This document shows, piece after piece, positions 24,214 to 32,219 of a stretch of DNA of 64,000 bases. The notes under the pieces were generated by a model. The model ran no database searches, was not told the origin of the DNA, and saw nothing but the letters and a program-made list of their open reading frames with translations. The DNA is from Oceanobacillus alkalisoli (lineage in GTDB: Bacteria; Bacillota; Bacilli; Bacillales; Amphibacillaceae): the NCBI RefSeq assembly GCF_021556485.1, contig NZ_JAKGBW010000008.1, positions 1-64,000 of the forward strand, given 5' to 3'. The position numbers and the translations under genes were made by a program. The stretch's first letter is position 1; every line of letters starts with the position of its first letter.

Positions 24214-24273
24214 TTTCCATTAATTCCTGTATAAATAATTTCCTGCGATACAAACTAGCTGTAAGAAGGTGAG

Positions 24274-24325
24274 GCGTGGGGTCAGAGCATTTGTCCCGGA
24301 GACAAATGCTCTGACCCCACGTCCC
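24274..24325. repeat. GGGGTCAG hairpin repeat, copy f
   Basis: GTGGGGTCAGAGCATTTGTC and GACAAATGCTCTGACCCCAC are perfect 20-bp arms around a short CCGGA loop. It sits between the DUF3021 and CDF genes and ends 20 bp before the CDF start codon. If transcribed into the CDF message it could limit translation. Confidence 0.9.
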
Positions 24326-24345
24326 AATGAAATGGAGGAAAATGG

Positions 24346-25293
24346 ATGGGTTTGTTGGAGAAGATAAAAAAGGGGAACACGTCGTCTGGTGTTGCTGCGG
24401 TTGGGAATATTTTTCTTGCTGGAATTAAGGCGGTTGCAGCTTCCATTAGTGGAAGCGGGACGATGTTTGCTTCTGCCATGCATTCTCTCGCTGATTCGAT
24501 AAACCAGGGATTTGTGTTTTTTGGAAGTGTGCTTGCTGAACTCCCGCCCACGAAACGATTTCCGACAGGATTTGGCAGAGTCATAAATATTTTTTGCATG
24601 ATTGCTGTTGTAGTCGTAACTATCATGGCTTATGAAACAATTAAAGAAGGCTGGCATTTATTGCAACACCCAATAGAGGCGACAAACTTTTTCCTTAACA
24701 TCATCATTCTTCTCATTTCATTTTTCGTAGATGGCTTTATATTAGTCAAGGCTATGAAGGAAATCCGCGATGAAACAGGCACTGCAGAAAAAGGTGGACT
24801 CATTCGTACTGCGTTCCAACAAGTTCGAAAGGCGGCACCAGCAACTCGTCTCGTCTTTTATGAAGATTTAGTTGCGACATTCAGCGCCGTCTTAGCGATT
24901 ATTGGAATTGTGCTCGCCCAATTTTTCAATGTACTTGCAGCAGATGGAATCGCATCCATCATTATTGGAATCTTGATGCTTTATGTAGCATACCGAGTTG
25001 GCTATGATAATATGGCCGGATTAATTGGAGTTGCTGCACCAGCTGAAGTGGAAGAGAATATCACCAATATCATCCTTGGACATAAAGATATAGTTGATAT
25101 TCAACAAATACGCATTATACAGGAGGGGCGGCTTTACCATGTCGAAGGGACGATTGAATTACGAAAAGGAATGATGCTGGACGAAGCCGACGATGTACAA
25201 ATTCATCTGAGAAATATGCTCTTGAATCAGCCTGATGTAGCTGATGTTGTTCTAGGTATCCTTGAAGATGACGGAAAAATCAATTGGAAATAA
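24346..25293 (+). CDS. Cation diffusion facilitator (CDF) family transporter
   Basis: 315 residues with six helices followed by a cytoplasmic ferredoxin-like domain of about 80 residues. The metal-site motif in helix 2 reads HSLADSINQ (HxxxD), and helix 5 has ADGIASIIIG. CDF proteins export Zn, Mn, Fe or Co in exchange for protons; the HxxxD type cannot be assigned to one metal here. ATG 24346 follows GGAGGAAAATGG. It is monocistronic, with a strong terminator just downstream. Confidence 0.88.
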   Translation: MGLLEKIKKGNTSSGVAAVGNIFLAGIKAVAASISGSGTMFASAMHSLADSINQGFVFFGSVLAELPPTKRFPTGFGRVINIFCMIAVVVVTIMAYETIKEGWHLLQHPIEATNFFLNIIILLISFFVDGFILVKAMKEIRDETGTAEKGGLIRTAFQQVRKAAPATRLVFYEDLVATFSAVLAIIGIVLAQFFNVLAADGIASIIIGILMLYVAYRVGYDNMAGLIGVAAPAEVEENITNIILGHKDIVDIQQIRIIQEGRLYHVEGTIELRKGMMLDEADDVQIHLRNMLLNQPDVADVVLGILEDDGKINWK

Positions 25294-25294
25294 T

Positions 25295-25332
25295 AAAAAT
25301 AATCACCTTGAATTCATTGGGTGATTATTTTT
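25295..25332. terminator. Terminator of the CDF gene
   Basis: AAAAATAATCACC (25295-25307) and GGTGATTATTTTT (25320-25332) are perfect 13-bp arms. Confidence 0.82.
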
Positions 25333-25347
25333 ATATTGAAAGAATTT

Positions 25348-25463
25348 AATGAATCTCATAATACGTATTTAATGTTTCATCATCACCATATGTAGTTGAG
25401 TTGGTTCGTTCCCAACTATATATGGTGATGATGAAGCCGACTTTGGTAATTAAGAAATTCATT
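25348..25463. repeat. ~116-bp palindromic repeat, copy 3
   Basis: AATGAATCTCATAAT (25348-25362) and ATTAAGAAATTCATT (25449-25463) form the outer arms, and the inner stem is CATCACCATATGTAGTTG with CAACTATATATGGTGATG. Compared with copy 1 it lies in the opposite orientation. It sits between the CDF terminator and the haem-uptake promoter region. Confidence 0.85.
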
Positions 25464-25707
25464 CAATTAGTCCGTTATTTGTTTATTTAACCTTTTTGTT
25501 AGCGGAAATTCATTGATTGTTCATCGTTTGTTCATAATACTCCTGTATGTGAATGCGTTCTTGTGATAGATTAGAATATGTGAGAAATAAATACGTTATA
25601 AGCAGTTGATAAGATTAAAAGGAGCCGGACGAATGTGTAAATACGCTTACCGGTCACTTGGAATCTATTAATCTCCTGTTTATCGTGAATAATAAGGAGG
25701 AAAAATA
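25464..25707 (+). other. Leader of the haem-uptake locus (no clear Fur box)
   Basis: About 240 AT-rich bases before the first NEAT gene. A possible sigma-A promoter is TTGATT (25513-25518), 16 bp, TAATAC (25535-25540). I searched by eye for a Fur box (7-1-7 TGATAAT type) and saw only weak half matches, e.g. TTGATAAGATTAAAA near 25606. Iron control is expected for such loci but is not demonstrated here. Confidence 0.35.
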
Positions 25708-26349
25708 ATGAAGTTCAGATTTCCACTTGGTATGGTGTTAGCTGCAATCATTTTTACGTTAATTGCAACACCAGTATCTGCGCAAATCGCAGACGGTACA
25801 TATCAAGTGCCTTATGAAATGAAGGAACAGAGCAGTGACAACACGTCCATTGCCGATGGATATTTTGTTAGTCCTGCTACTTTGACGGTGGAAAATGGTG
25901 TACAGACTGTTTCGTTAACGGTAACTGGCAGTAATTATATCGAATCCCTTTCCACACCTGCTGGGGCAGTCAATGTAGTAAGCGAAGACTCCGCCAATGA
26001 AACGAGAACCGTGAGTTTTCGTGTAGATGGAGATCTATCTCAACCTTTAAACATGGACATGCATATTGTTGTTCCAGATTTATATGATACGGTCCATACA
26101 GCTCGTGCAGTATTCAATGCCAGCGGATTACCGCAAGCTGGTGCACAAGCAAGCACAGATGCAGGCGAGACAAGTACTTCCGGCGAAACTAGCGGTGCAA
26201 CAGATGAATCTACAGCAAACGTCGGTGGCGAAGTAGTTGAAAATCCAAAAACTGGAGAGGAAACGCCAATCGTATTGTACACTGTCCTTTTATTAGTATC
26301 GGGAATCGCATTGATTTCCATTTGGAAATTCCGACCTGCACGTAACTAA
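25708..26349 (+). CDS. Small NEAT-domain haem-binding protein with NPKTG sorting signal (IsdC/Hbp1-like)
   Basis: 213 residues. A signal peptide of about 26 residues ends VSAQ-IADG. One NEAT domain covers about residues 28-145: ADGYFVSPATLTVENGVQTV, TGSNYIESL and the last-strand motif LYDTVHTARAVFNAS, where the haem-ligand Tyr is followed by His at +4. A Thr/Ser/Glu linker leads to NPKTGEET, a hydrophobic helix and RPARN, i.e. a sortase B type anchor. Bacillus anthracis IsdC carries the same NPKTG motif. It likely relays haem through the cell wall. Start ATG follows AAGGAGGAAAAATA. First gene of the locus. Confidence 0.88.
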   Translation: MKFRFPLGMVLAAIIFTLIATPVSAQIADGTYQVPYEMKEQSSDNTSIADGYFVSPATLTVENGVQTVSLTVTGSNYIESLSTPAGAVNVVSEDSANETRTVSFRVDGDLSQPLNMDMHIVVPDLYDTVHTARAVFNASGLPQAGAQASTDAGETSTSGETSGATDESTANVGGEVVENPKTGEETPIVLYTVLLLVSGIALISIWKFRPARN

Positions 26350-26374
26350 TTGAAGATACAAGGGAGAGAATGAA

Positions 26375-28213
26375 ATGAGAAAATGGTTTCTTGCTTTAAT
26401 TGTCGCATTATTAGCGCTGCCGTTATTCGGCACGTCTGTATTTGCGGAAGAGGAAGTTGTTTATGAGGACGGAGAGTATACAATAAATGCAGTAGCTCTT
26501 AAAAAAGATTCAGATGACCCTTCTGGTGCAGCTGGTTTCATAGATGAAAAAGCTGTATTGAAGATAGTGGATGGAAAAGCTACTCTGGTTATTACAGTGC
26601 CGCATAATGAAATGGCTGAAGTTACAGGTATTCAAATTGAAGGAATCGAAGCTACTGTAACCGAGGATGATGCTGCAAGGTCTATGGCATTTCCACTGGA
26701 AACTGTTAAAGCAGAACTTCACGCTCAAGTACAATATGAGGTTCCAGCGATTGGCATGAAAGGTGACGAACCATTCCGATTTATTTTAGAAAGATTGGAC
26801 GAAATACCAGTTGTTGAAGAAGAACCAGAAGAAGATCCGACACCTGAACAACCAGAAGACCCTGCTGAACCGGAAGAGCCAGCAGAGCAGCCTGAAGAAG
26901 AACCAACTGAACCGGAGCAGCCAACAGAACCGGAAGATGAAAATGAGGCGGATGAAGAAGAAAAAGTGGATTCGGAATTCACTCCAGAGGAAGCATACAC
27001 AATTACGTATGAATCCGATATTGCTCTAGATCGTTACTTCCATAACCCAGCTGCATTACTATATAAAGATGGAAAAACATATATCCAAATTGTTGGTAAC
27101 ATGGGACAGTTTATTGATTATCTGACAATCAATGGTGAGAAAGTCACGTTAAGTAATGTAGATAATAATGATCATTACATTGCCCAGTTCGAAGTTACTT
27201 CACTCGATGCAACATATGAACTTGGTATGTACATAGACACTCCGATGGGCTATATGGAACATACTGCAGAGATTTCGTTTGTAGAAGATACGAAACAGGA
27301 AGTCGACGTGGATAATTACACTCTATTAGCACCGGAGCAAGGTGAGAAGCCAGAAGAAAAACCTGAAGAAAAAGCTCCAGAAGAAGATGAAGACAAAGAA
27401 GAAACACCTAAAGAAGACGAAGATAAAAATAAAGAAAAGCCGACAAAACCTGAGAACCCTGCAAATGATGATAAAGACAACAAAGAAACACCTAAAGCAC
27501 CAAAAAAAGACGATGGTCTAGTTCCAGATAAAGCGTACGAAATTAATTATGAAATCAAACATGAAACAGAGGATCGTCCATCTGCTGCAGACAGTTTCTT
27601 TGTTAAACCAGCTATTCTTTTAGAAAAAGATGGTGTCTACTACTTGCAGATCACTGTTAATGGAAGCGAATATATCAACTCTATCAAAAATGAGTTTGGC
27701 GAGTTTGTTTTCGTTCGGGAAAATATGGATGGTTCTGTTGTTTACCAGCTTAAGATTGACGGTAAATTAACGGATGAAATTATGCTTGATATGCTGCTTA
27801 CAGTTCCAGGCGTTTATGAAAACCAAGCGCATTCTGCAAGACTCATACTTGATCCAAGCAGTATGAAAGCTATCGATGCAAGTAACTATCTGTTAGTTGC
27901 TTCCACAAATGAAAACGGTCCTGACGCTGAAAATGCCCAAGATCCGGAAGAAAATGCAGATGTAGCTCCAGAAGAAGATAATATTAAACCTGGTGGAAAC
28001 AAACCTGGTAATAACAAACTGGATCCAAACACACCGGAAAAACCGCAATTTGGCAATTCAGATAACAATGGCGGCAAATCAACAAATACGAACACAAACT
28101 CAAGCGGACTTAACCCTAAAACAGGGGAAGAAACAAATGTCATGTTGTACATGCTGCTATTGATTGCATCTGCAATCCCATTAGCTGTTCAACTAAAAAG
28201 ACGCTTTGTGTAA
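26375..28213 (+). CDS. Multi-NEAT haem receptor with NPKTG sorting signal (Hbp2-like)
   Basis: 612 residues. A signal peptide (to about residue 24, VFAEEEV) is followed by three NEAT-like modules at about 28-140, 205-310 and 385-505, separated by long Pro/Glu/Asp/Lys-rich linkers. Module 2 has MGYMEHTAEISF and module 3 has VYENQAHSARLIL at the haem-binding strand; module 1 has GMKGDEPFRFIL, with no Tyr in that place, and may not bind haem. The C-terminus is NPKTGEETNVMLY, a membrane helix and KRRFV. A wall-anchored receptor that takes haem from the surroundings and passes it to the smaller NEAT protein is the likely role. ATG follows GGGAGAGAATGAA. Confidence 0.88.
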   Translation: MRKWFLALIVALLALPLFGTSVFAEEEVVYEDGEYTINAVALKKDSDDPSGAAGFIDEKAVLKIVDGKATLVITVPHNEMAEVTGIQIEGIEATVTEDDAARSMAFPLETVKAELHAQVQYEVPAIGMKGDEPFRFILERLDEIPVVEEEPEEDPTPEQPEDPAEPEEPAEQPEEEPTEPEQPTEPEDENEADEEEKVDSEFTPEEAYTITYESDIALDRYFHNPAALLYKDGKTYIQIVGNMGQFIDYLTINGEKVTLSNVDNNDHYIAQFEVTSLDATYELGMYIDTPMGYMEHTAEISFVEDTKQEVDVDNYTLLAPEQGEKPEEKPEEKAPEEDEDKEETPKEDEDKNKEKPTKPENPANDDKDNKETPKAPKKDDGLVPDKAYEINYEIKHETEDRPSAADSFFVKPAILLEKDGVYYLQITVNGSEYINSIKNEFGEFVFVRENMDGSVVYQLKIDGKLTDEIMLDMLLTVPGVYENQAHSARLILDPSSMKAIDASNYLLVASTNENGPDAENAQDPEENADVAPEEDNIKPGGNKPGNNKLDPNTPEKPQFGNSDNNGGKSTNTNTNSSGLNPKTGEETNVMLYMLLLIASAIPLAVQLKRRFV

Positions 28214-28242
28214 ATAGGAACGAATATTATTTGTTCCAAGTG

Positions 28243-28297
28243 CAAGACGGGGCATGCAGAACCTGGCAAATGTCAGGTTCTGAATTGTCCCGACTTG
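28243..28297. repeat. Hairpin repeat, variant of the GGGACA family
   Basis: CAGAACCTGGCAAATGTCAG begins a hairpin in which CAGAACCTG pairs with CAGGTTCTG. Outer GACGGGGCAT and ATTGTCCCGAC pair partly. The layout (inner palindrome flanked by GGGRCA/TGTCCC) is the same as the GGGGTCAG repeats, with a different core. It lies after the large NEAT gene and could attenuate transcription into the ABC genes. Confidence 0.65.
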
Positions 28298-28393
28298 TAT
28301 TTTAACTCCCCAACTCTCTAGCGCTTCGGATTATTTCTCCTTCTATCCTTATATACATAATGATGCGCAACTTTTTAAACAGAGGTGTAAAGA

Positions 28394-29356
28394 ATGAAAA
28401 ATAAACTATATGTATGTTTAATGCTTTTATTTATTATTGTCTTAGCGGCTTGTGGATCGGATGAATCAGCAGCGAACTCTGATGCGAGTGCAGGCAAAGA
28501 GGAAGACGCAGAAACAACAGAGGAAACGGGGGCAGACGAAGAGGCTGAAGAAGCGGAACCGGCCCTCGAAACAGATGGTGATATCATCGCAACAACCGTA
28601 GCAATCGTAGAAATGATGGACGCACTGGAATTGGATCTTGTAGGGGTTCCGACATCTTATAAAGATCTCCCGGCCCGTTATGACGGTGTTACGGAAATCG
28701 GTATGGCAATGGATCCCGATATGGAAACGATCCTTTCCTTAAAACCGACAGATGTGCTTACCGTAACGACATTGACTGATTATGTACAGGATTCCTTTTC
28801 AGAAACAGACGTACCAGCTACATATATGAATTTAGATAGTGTTGAAAATATGTATGAAGAAATTGAGGCGCTTGGCGACAAATATAACCGGGAAGAGCAT
28901 GCAGCTGAACTCGTTACAGATTTTGAAGAGAAATTAGCGGAAGTTGAAGCAAAGATTGAAGGAAAAGAATCTCCGAAAGTACTTATCCTTCTAGGTGTTC
29001 CCGGCAGTTACCTCGTCGCAACGGAAAATTCCTATGTTGGTGACTTGGTGCGCCGCGCCGGCGGAACCAATGCGATTGAGGATACAGACCTAGAGTACGT
29101 ATCTGCAAATACAGAAGTATTACAACAGACCGATGCGGATATTATTTTACGAATGTCCCACGGGATGCCAGATGAAGTAGTGGAAATGTTTCATAAAGAG
29201 TTCCAAGAAAATGACATTTGGAGTCACTTTAAAGCAGTTCAAAACGATCGGGTCTATGATTTGGAAGAAACTCGTTTTGGTACTACAGCTAACCTTGCAG
29301 CCGTGGAAGCGCTCGAAGAGTTAGTTGGATTACTTCACCGGGAATTAGCAGAGTAG
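28394..29356 (+). CDS. isdE: Haem ABC transporter substrate-binding lipoprotein (IsdE-like)
   Basis: 320 residues. The signal peptide ends in the lipobox VLAACG (Cys 20), followed by an acidic linker and a class III (helical-backbone) binding-protein fold: DGDIIATTVAIVEMMDALELDLVGVPTSYKDLPARY and LLGVPGSYLVATENSYVGDLVRRAGGTNAIED. The opening of the mature domain, with TTVAIVEMMDAL, is typical of IsdE/HupD haem receptors, where Met and His ligate haem; RMSHGMP near residue 255 supplies a candidate His. It passes haem to the permease at 29380. ATG follows AGAGGTGTAAAGA. Confidence 0.88.
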   Translation: MKNKLYVCLMLLFIIVLAACGSDESAANSDASAGKEEDAETTEETGADEEAEEAEPALETDGDIIATTVAIVEMMDALELDLVGVPTSYKDLPARYDGVTEIGMAMDPDMETILSLKPTDVLTVTTLTDYVQDSFSETDVPATYMNLDSVENMYEEIEALGDKYNREEHAAELVTDFEEKLAEVEAKIEGKESPKVLILLGVPGSYLVATENSYVGDLVRRAGGTNAIEDTDLEYVSANTEVLQQTDADIILRMSHGMPDEVVEMFHKEFQENDIWSHFKAVQNDRVYDLEETRFGTTANLAAVEALEELVGLLHRELAE

Positions 29357-29379
29357 GGCTTACGAAAGAGGTTTTTTAG

Positions 29380-30363
29380 ATGTACAAAAAGTTAATCAGT
29401 TTCATTGCCGTGCTTGGCTTGCTTCTCTTTGTAAGTCTTTATTCCATGATCACGGGCAGTATTGAAATTAGTCTAAGAGAACTTATTACTGGATTATTTA
29501 CAGGTACGAATGAAAATGTGGAAATTATAAAAGACTTGCGCTTGCCACGGATTATTATCGCTTTGTTTGCAGGTGCTTGTCTCTCGGTTTCCGGTGTGCT
29601 CTTACAGGCCGTTTTACGGAACCCGCTTGCAGAACCGGGTATAATTGGGGTATCTTCAGGTGCAGGATTCGTTTCGATTGTGATGATCACCTTTTTCCCG
29701 ACACTTTATTTCTATACGCCATTATTCTCTTTCATCGGTGGGGCGGCAGCATTCTTGCTCGTTTATCTGTTTGCATGGAAGTCTGGGCTCGATCCGCTCC
29801 GGATGATTCTCATCGGGGTCGCGATTAACGCATTGTTCACTGGACTTAGTCAATTGTTATCCGCGCAAAATGCAAGCAGCCTGATGTCAGGTATTTCCGT
29901 TGATGCATCGACACTCACGATGAAGACTTGGGATGATGTGGGGATTATCGTACTGTACGGGACGATTGGGCTTCTGCTCAGCCTGCTGCTCTATGCATGG
30001 TGTAACCATTTAGGCTTAAAGGATAAAACGTTGCGTAACCTCGGTTTCCAAGTGAACCGAGCGCGATTCACCATCTCTGTTGTCGCAGTCCTGCTTGCAT
30101 CGATTGCAACAGCGATTGCTGGGATGTTCACCTTTGTCGGCCTGCTTGTCCCGCATATCGGACGTGTGCTCGTCGGTAATGACCATAAAGTGTTGATTCC
30201 GTTTTCAGCACTTGCGGGTGCTTTGCTTATTGTAACAGCAGACACGTTAGGACGGACAATCATGGCGCCAATTGAGATTCCGGCATCGATCATTATGGCC
30301 GTAATTGGTGGACCATTCCTGATATTCCTACTTAGAAAGAGTGATCGGATTTATGGAAATTAA
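29380..30363 (+). CDS. Haem/iron ABC transporter permease (FecCD family, IsdF-like)
   Basis: 327 residues with nine to ten hydrophobic helices. FecCD-family segments are visible: LRLPRIIIALFAGACLSVSGVLLQAVLRNPLAEPGIIGVSSGAG, MLIGVAINALFTGL (here reading MILIGVAINALFTGL), and GLLVPHIGRVLVGNDHKVLIP. These form the BtuC-type transmembrane pathway. It starts 24 bp after the lipoprotein gene behind AAAGAGGTTTTTTAG and overlaps the ATPase gene by 11 bp. Confidence 0.9.
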   Translation: MYKKLISFIAVLGLLLFVSLYSMITGSIEISLRELITGLFTGTNENVEIIKDLRLPRIIIALFAGACLSVSGVLLQAVLRNPLAEPGIIGVSSGAGFVSIVMITFFPTLYFYTPLFSFIGGAAAFLLVYLFAWKSGLDPLRMILIGVAINALFTGLSQLLSAQNASSLMSGISVDASTLTMKTWDDVGIIVLYGTIGLLLSLLLYAWCNHLGLKDKTLRNLGFQVNRARFTISVVAVLLASIATAIAGMFTFVGLLVPHIGRVLVGNDHKVLIPFSALAGALLIVTADTLGRTIMAPIEIPASIIMAVIGGPFLIFLLRKSDRIYGN

Positions 30364-31123
30364 AGATATAACTTTTGCCTATCAGGATAAAGTAGTAAGA
30401 CTGCATGGGATTGAAACTGGTATTACGCCAGGGAAAATTACGACGATACTCGGCCCGAATGGTTCGGGAAAGTCAACGCTTCTTGGCGTCCTTACGAATA
30501 ATCTCGCGCCCCAAAAGGGCAAGGTCATCTTAGATGGAAAAGTGATTAAACAATATAAACCGAAAGAACTTGCGAAAAAGCTTGGGGTAGTGCATCAGCA
30601 AAATAGCGCCCCGTCCGGGATGACGGTCGAGAAGCTTGTTTATTACGGAAGACTTCCCCACAAGCAAGCCTTCACGCAGCACGGAGACAAGGATGCGGAG
30701 AAGGTGGCCTGGGCGCTGGAACGTACCGGATTAATCGAAAAGCGCCATGCTCCGTTAGACAACCTATCCGGCGGTCAGCAACAACGGGCATGGATTGCGA
30801 TGGCACTTGCCCAGGATACACCGTATTTATTTTTAGATGAACCAACTGCCAACTTGGATATCTTTTACCAATACGAAATACTTGAACTGGTAAAGGAGCT
30901 TTGTAAAGAGGAAGGACTCACGATTGTGATGGTACTCCATGATATCAATCAGGCGGTTCAATACAGCCATGAAATCATTGCGATGAAAAACGGCCGGATC
31001 ATTTCCCATGGTAATCCAAGGGATATCGTAACAAGGCAATTGATGCAGGATGTGTATGGTGTAAATGTCGTTGTCAAAGATGACCCAGAGCTCGGCATGT
31101 ATATCGTGCCGATTGGGATTTAA
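30353..31123 (+). CDS. Haem/iron ABC transporter ATP-binding protein (FecE-like)
   Basis: 256 residues with Walker A GPNGSGKST, Q-loop VVHQQNSAPSGMTVEKLVYYGRLPH, signature [18 protein letters not shown], Walker B YLFLDEPTANLDIFYQYE and switch VLHDINQAVQYSHE. The YYGRxPH sequence is typical of iron-siderophore/haem importers. ATG 30353 (MEIKDITFAYQ) is chosen over an in-frame GTG at 30341. Its start lies inside the end of the permease gene. Confidence 0.92.
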   Translation: MEIKDITFAYQDKVVRLHGIETGITPGKITTILGPNGSGKSTLLGVLTNNLAPQKGKVILDGKVIKQYKPKELAKKLGVVHQQNSAPSGMTVEKLVYYGRLPHKQAFTQHGDKDAEKVAWALERTGLIEKRHAPLDNLSGGQQQRAWIAMALAQDTPYLFLDEPTANLDIFYQYEILELVKELCKEEGLTIVMVLHDINQAVQYSHEIIAMKNGRIISHGNPRDIVTRQLMQDVYGVNVVVKDDPELGMYIVPIGI

Positions 31124-31146
31124 CCGACTTAGGTGAGGTGGATGTT

Positions 31147-31938
31147 ATGAACAATAAATTGAAACGTATACTGTCAATTGGAGTTACCCTCGTATGTGCA
31201 GGGGTTTTTGTCTATGCGGCCCATGGATTAATCAGTACGTATCTTGATTATCACAACAACAGTAAAACAATGGATGATCTCCAGCAGACTTTTTATGAAG
31301 GTGGAGGTTTTACGGAATGGGCGGATAATGACGGCGATGAGCTGAACGTCCGTTCCGGTTTCGATGTTTTGCTGGAAGAAAATGAAGAATTGGTTGGCTG
31401 GATTACAATCGACGGGACGCAAATAGATTATCCAATCCTTCAATCCGATAATAACTTTGATTATTTACGTCATGATTTTCATAATGACTATAATATTCTC
31501 GGCAGTATTTTTATGGATTTCCGGAATGATATTACATCTCTCGGTAAAAATACGATTGTTTATGGCCACCGGACGAAGGACCAATCGATGTTTGAAGGCT
31601 TGACGAAATACGAGGATCAGGCATTTTTTGAAGAGCATCAATCATTCACCTTTGATACGTTGTACGACAGTTATGAAGCGGAAATCTTTGCTGTTTATAA
31701 TACGACGACGGATTTCAATTATATTCAAACCGACTTTGCAAATGATGAGGATTTTGACGCGTTATTAAATAAAATTGACGGGCATTCCTTGTATGACACA
31801 GGTGTGGATGTCACTGCAGATGATCATATCCTCACGTTATCGACATGTGATTATGAGTTGGATGAATTAACAGGAAGATTCGTTGTCCAGGCGAAGTTGA
31901 CGAAAAAAGATAGTGGAGCGGTGCAGGCCGCGAAGTAA
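31147..31938 (+). CDS. srtB: Class B sortase (SrtB)
   Basis: 263 residues. An N-terminal membrane anchor (about residues 9-31) is followed by a sortase B domain: ELVGWITIDGTQIDYPILQSDNN, catalytic His in IVYGHRTKDQSMF, catalytic Cys in LTLSTCDYE and catalytic Arg in TGRFVVQAKL. It should cleave NPKTG between Thr and Gly and attach both NEAT proteins of this locus to the wall. ATG 31147 follows AGGTGAGGTGGATGTT; an in-frame GTG at 31138 is the alternative. It is the last gene of the locus, before a strong terminator. Confidence 0.93.
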   Translation: MNNKLKRILSIGVTLVCAGVFVYAAHGLISTYLDYHNNSKTMDDLQQTFYEGGGFTEWADNDGDELNVRSGFDVLLEENEELVGWITIDGTQIDYPILQSDNNFDYLRHDFHNDYNILGSIFMDFRNDITSLGKNTIVYGHRTKDQSMFEGLTKYEDQAFFEEHQSFTFDTLYDSYEAEIFAVYNTTTDFNYIQTDFANDEDFDALLNKIDGHSLYDTGVDVTADDHILTLSTCDYELDELTGRFVVQAKLTKKDSGAVQAAK

Positions 31939-31991
31939 AAATCAGCAGGTCACTCATGGGAAGAATTCTTATGAGTGACCTGCTGATTTTT
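31937..31991. terminator. Terminator of the haem-uptake / srtB operon
   Basis: AAAAATCAGCAGGTCACTCA starts a perfect 21-bp arm (31937-31957) that pairs with 31971-31991. The stem begins at the srtB stop codon. Confidence 0.92.
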
Positions 31992-32048
31992 ATTAGGATA
32001 ATGAAAGACTTGTTTTGTACTCTTAGATTAAAGTGGGCGCTTAGGAGG

Positions 32049-32188
32049 GCTTTAAATAACCGAATGATACTCTTCCATCGAGGAAGCGTCGTTTATCGTG
32101 CCTTTAATTGCCTAGATGATGCTCTTATACTAGTTTCACCGTCGTTTATCAAGCTTTTAATCACCCCATCGACGCTCTTTTAACGACC
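32049..32188 (+). repeat. Degenerate ~52-bp tandem repeat
   Basis: Units starting GCTTTAAATAACC (32049), GCCTTTAATTGCC (32100) and GCTTTTAATCACC (32153) each contain ATGATRCTCTT- or CGACGCTCTT-like text, and the first two end with CGTCGTTTATC. The period is 51-53 bp and there are about 2.7 units. No gene is seen in 31992-32219. Confidence 0.55.
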
Positions 32189-32219
32189 AAATGTAATTTA
32201 CAACCCGGCGTATTACAAC

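Noticed and set aside
25464-25707. Fur box in front of the haem locus
   Set aside because: Only half matches to TGATAATNATTATCA were found; none is good enough to report as a site.
27001-28200. Long minus-strand frames rich in Ser/Gly opposite the NEAT gene
   Set aside because: They are the antisense of Glu/Pro-rich linkers and have no ribosome site or family match.
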